DNA of 64,000 nt from Microvelia longipes (lineage: Eukaryota; Arthropoda; Insecta; Hemiptera; Veliidae): the NCBI GenBank assembly GCA_018340805.1, contig JACMZG010001863.1:24925610-24989609 (forward strand), written 5' to 3'. The position numbers were made by a program, and so were the translations under genes. The notes beneath the pieces are model-generated. The model searched no databases and was not told the DNA's origin. It saw only the letters and a program-made list of their open reading frames with translations. Shown one piece after another: positions 63,071 through 64,000 of this stretch; position 1 is the first letter of the stretch; each line of letters opens with the position of its first letter.

Positions 63071-63352
63071 AGAGACTAAAACTATTAGAGGGAGGATACA
63101 ACAGCTCTTATCATTCCTTGCGTAGCTAGGTGCCCTAACGGTAAATTGGTGACGTCATAGTTTTAGTCTCTTTGGTGTATAAATATGTGCTCCGATAGAA
63201 GTTGTAGGGGAGTGGGGAGTAGTTAGTCTCTCTCTAGGGAGACTATAGTGGGGGTAAGTACAGTTAGGGCACCTATGGAAACTGTCTCACTTCCAGACCC
63301 CTTATCACTGTGTTAAACGGGTCCTGTACTCCCTCTAATAGTTTTAGTCTCT
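63071..63352. repeat. inverted-repeat segment
   Basis: aagagactaaaactattaga (63070 region) is complementary to taatagttttagtctcttt (63337 region), ~260 bp apart. A second internal gttttagtctctttgg occurs near 63158, and gtgccctaac/gttagggcac form another inverted pair (63131, 63265). It is probably 3' or 5' untranslated debris attached to the adjacent LINE remnant. Confidence 0.65.
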
Positions 63353-63607
63353 TTGGGCATGAGGCACAGTAAACTTATGTTAAAAGGACCCAGTCCCAAA
63401 GTAACTGAGGGCCTCCTCAGTCTATGCAGAAAGGACCTTAGAACAGTAACTGGACTACTGACTGGTCACTGTCACCTCCGAAAACATCTCCATACCATTG
63501 GTATCTTTAAAGATAACCCAGTGTGTAGGCTTTGTGAATCGGAAACCGAAACTGCCTCTCACATACTTCTGAGATGTGAAGCCCTAGCCTTTCAAAGGTT
63601 TTGAGAT
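63353..63607 (+). pseudogene. non-LTR retrotransposon ORF2 C-terminal remnant
   Basis: An open stretch of ~83 codons reads SLCRKDLRTVTGLLTGHCHL, RKHLHTIGIFKDNPVCRLC and ESETETASHILLRCEALA. The LTGHC-L--HL-----DNP-CR-C---ETA-HIL--C--L pattern is the conserved zinc-knuckle-like tail downstream of the RNase H domain in insect jockey/I-type LINE polyproteins. Reverse transcriptase and RNase H are absent, so this is a truncated, dead copy. It lies 58 bp before the acceptor of the next CadN exon and ends at a stop codon at 63602-63604. Attribution is from the motif pattern only. Confidence 0.8.
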
Positions 63608-63665
63608 TTAATATTGAGATTCAATTATATATCATTAATTGTGCTTTTATAAATAACTTGTTCAG

Positions 63666-63814
63666 GTTTTTGACAGAGAAGGAGATGATGGTAAATTTGT
63701 GTCAGTTACTGTGAAAGCAACTGATCAGGGAGATCCATCACTGGAAGGTGTTTGCTCATTTACTGTGGAAATAACTGACGTCAATGATAACCCACACCTC
63801 TGTTTGACCGACAG
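63666..63814 (+). CDS. CadN: neural cadherin (CadN) exon with apparent frameshift
   Basis: 149-nt exon, cttgttcag to GTAATA. It encodes VFDREGDDGKFVSVTVKATD, QGDPSLEGVCSFTVEI and TDVNDNP, a cadherin repeat ending in a DxNDNP calcium linker. The family sequence continues PLFDRQ to a codon-boundary donor. Here the bases read cccacacctctgtttgacc, which fits PPLFDRQ only if one ac is removed. As written the frame reads PHLCLTD and ends in phase 2. Without the extra two bases the exon is 147 nt and phase 0, as expected. Either a sequencing/assembly error in a CA-rich spot or a real disrupting allele. Confidence 0.93.
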
Positions 63815-64000
63815 GTAATATTGTCAAGGAAAAACCTAATAAACTTCTTGGGGTTTGTATAAATATATCTTAAATTTGTGTACTATTACTGCCATAAAAG
63901 TTTTCACTTCATGGCCCTTATTTTTTCAAGTGGTACCTGCTAGCAAAATATTATGTAGCCTATTAATATTAAAATATTATTTATTGGTTTTAATATATTA
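63815..64000 (+). other. CadN: start of next CadN intron
   Basis: AT-rich sequence after donor GTAATA, running off the window. The following exon is not included. Confidence 0.85.

Larger units (their letters stand above)
62455..63665 (+). other. CadN: CadN intron (~1.2 kb)
   Basis: Contains a MITE-family fragment (62786-62895), an inverted-repeat segment and a LINE remnant (63353-63607). Acceptor cttgttcag. Confidence 0.93.

Overview
The window is AT-rich animal DNA with spliceosomal introns. It lies inside one large gene on the + strand, the arthropod neural cadherin CadN (DN-cadherin). Eight consecutive coding exons (24005-24196, 45360-45606, 57051-57267, 57978-58254, 60411-60582, 60857-61154, 62329-62454, 63666-63814) join in frame and read collinearly with the N-terminal part of the insect CadN ectodomain, as I remember that family. 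The protein match, tRNA-derived and 5S-rRNA-derived repeats, a jockey/I-type LINE remnant and low GC content point to an insect. I cannot name the order or species.

Layout: 1-24004 is most simply read as one CadN intron, since the first exon here starts mid-codon and I found no upstream exon. 24197-45359 is a 21-kb intron and 45607-57050 an 11-kb intron. From 57051 the exons lie close together to the right edge. The product is a string of calcium-binding cadherin (EC) repeats for homophilic adhesion of neurons. The start codon, signal peptide, laminin-G/EGF modules, transmembrane segment and catenin-binding tail lie outside the window.

The introns are full of mobile-element debris: (TA)n tracts, several terminal-inverted-repeat (MITE or fold-back) elements, a family carrying a 5S-rRNA-like module with an internal pol III promoter, a tRNA-derived SINE (one copy with a clear 13-bp target-site duplication), minisatellites and a broken LINE.

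The most unusual element is at 36772-39457. It is an array of ~317-bp units arranged as two opposed arms of a giant palindrome. Each complete unit carries a hammerhead self-cleaving ribozyme with the full catalytic core (CTGATGA, a G...C-closed stem II, GAAA, a GTC cleavage triplet and a 6-bp stem III). The helix I segment is the self-complementary hexamer GGCGCC, so a unit cannot fold stem I by itself and must pair with another copy. This looks like an animal retrozyme or hammerhead satellite. A broken single copy lies 16 kb away at 20353-20591.

The last CadN exon contains an apparent 2-base (AC) insertion that breaks the frame just before its donor site. Sequencing or assembly error is the likeliest cause.
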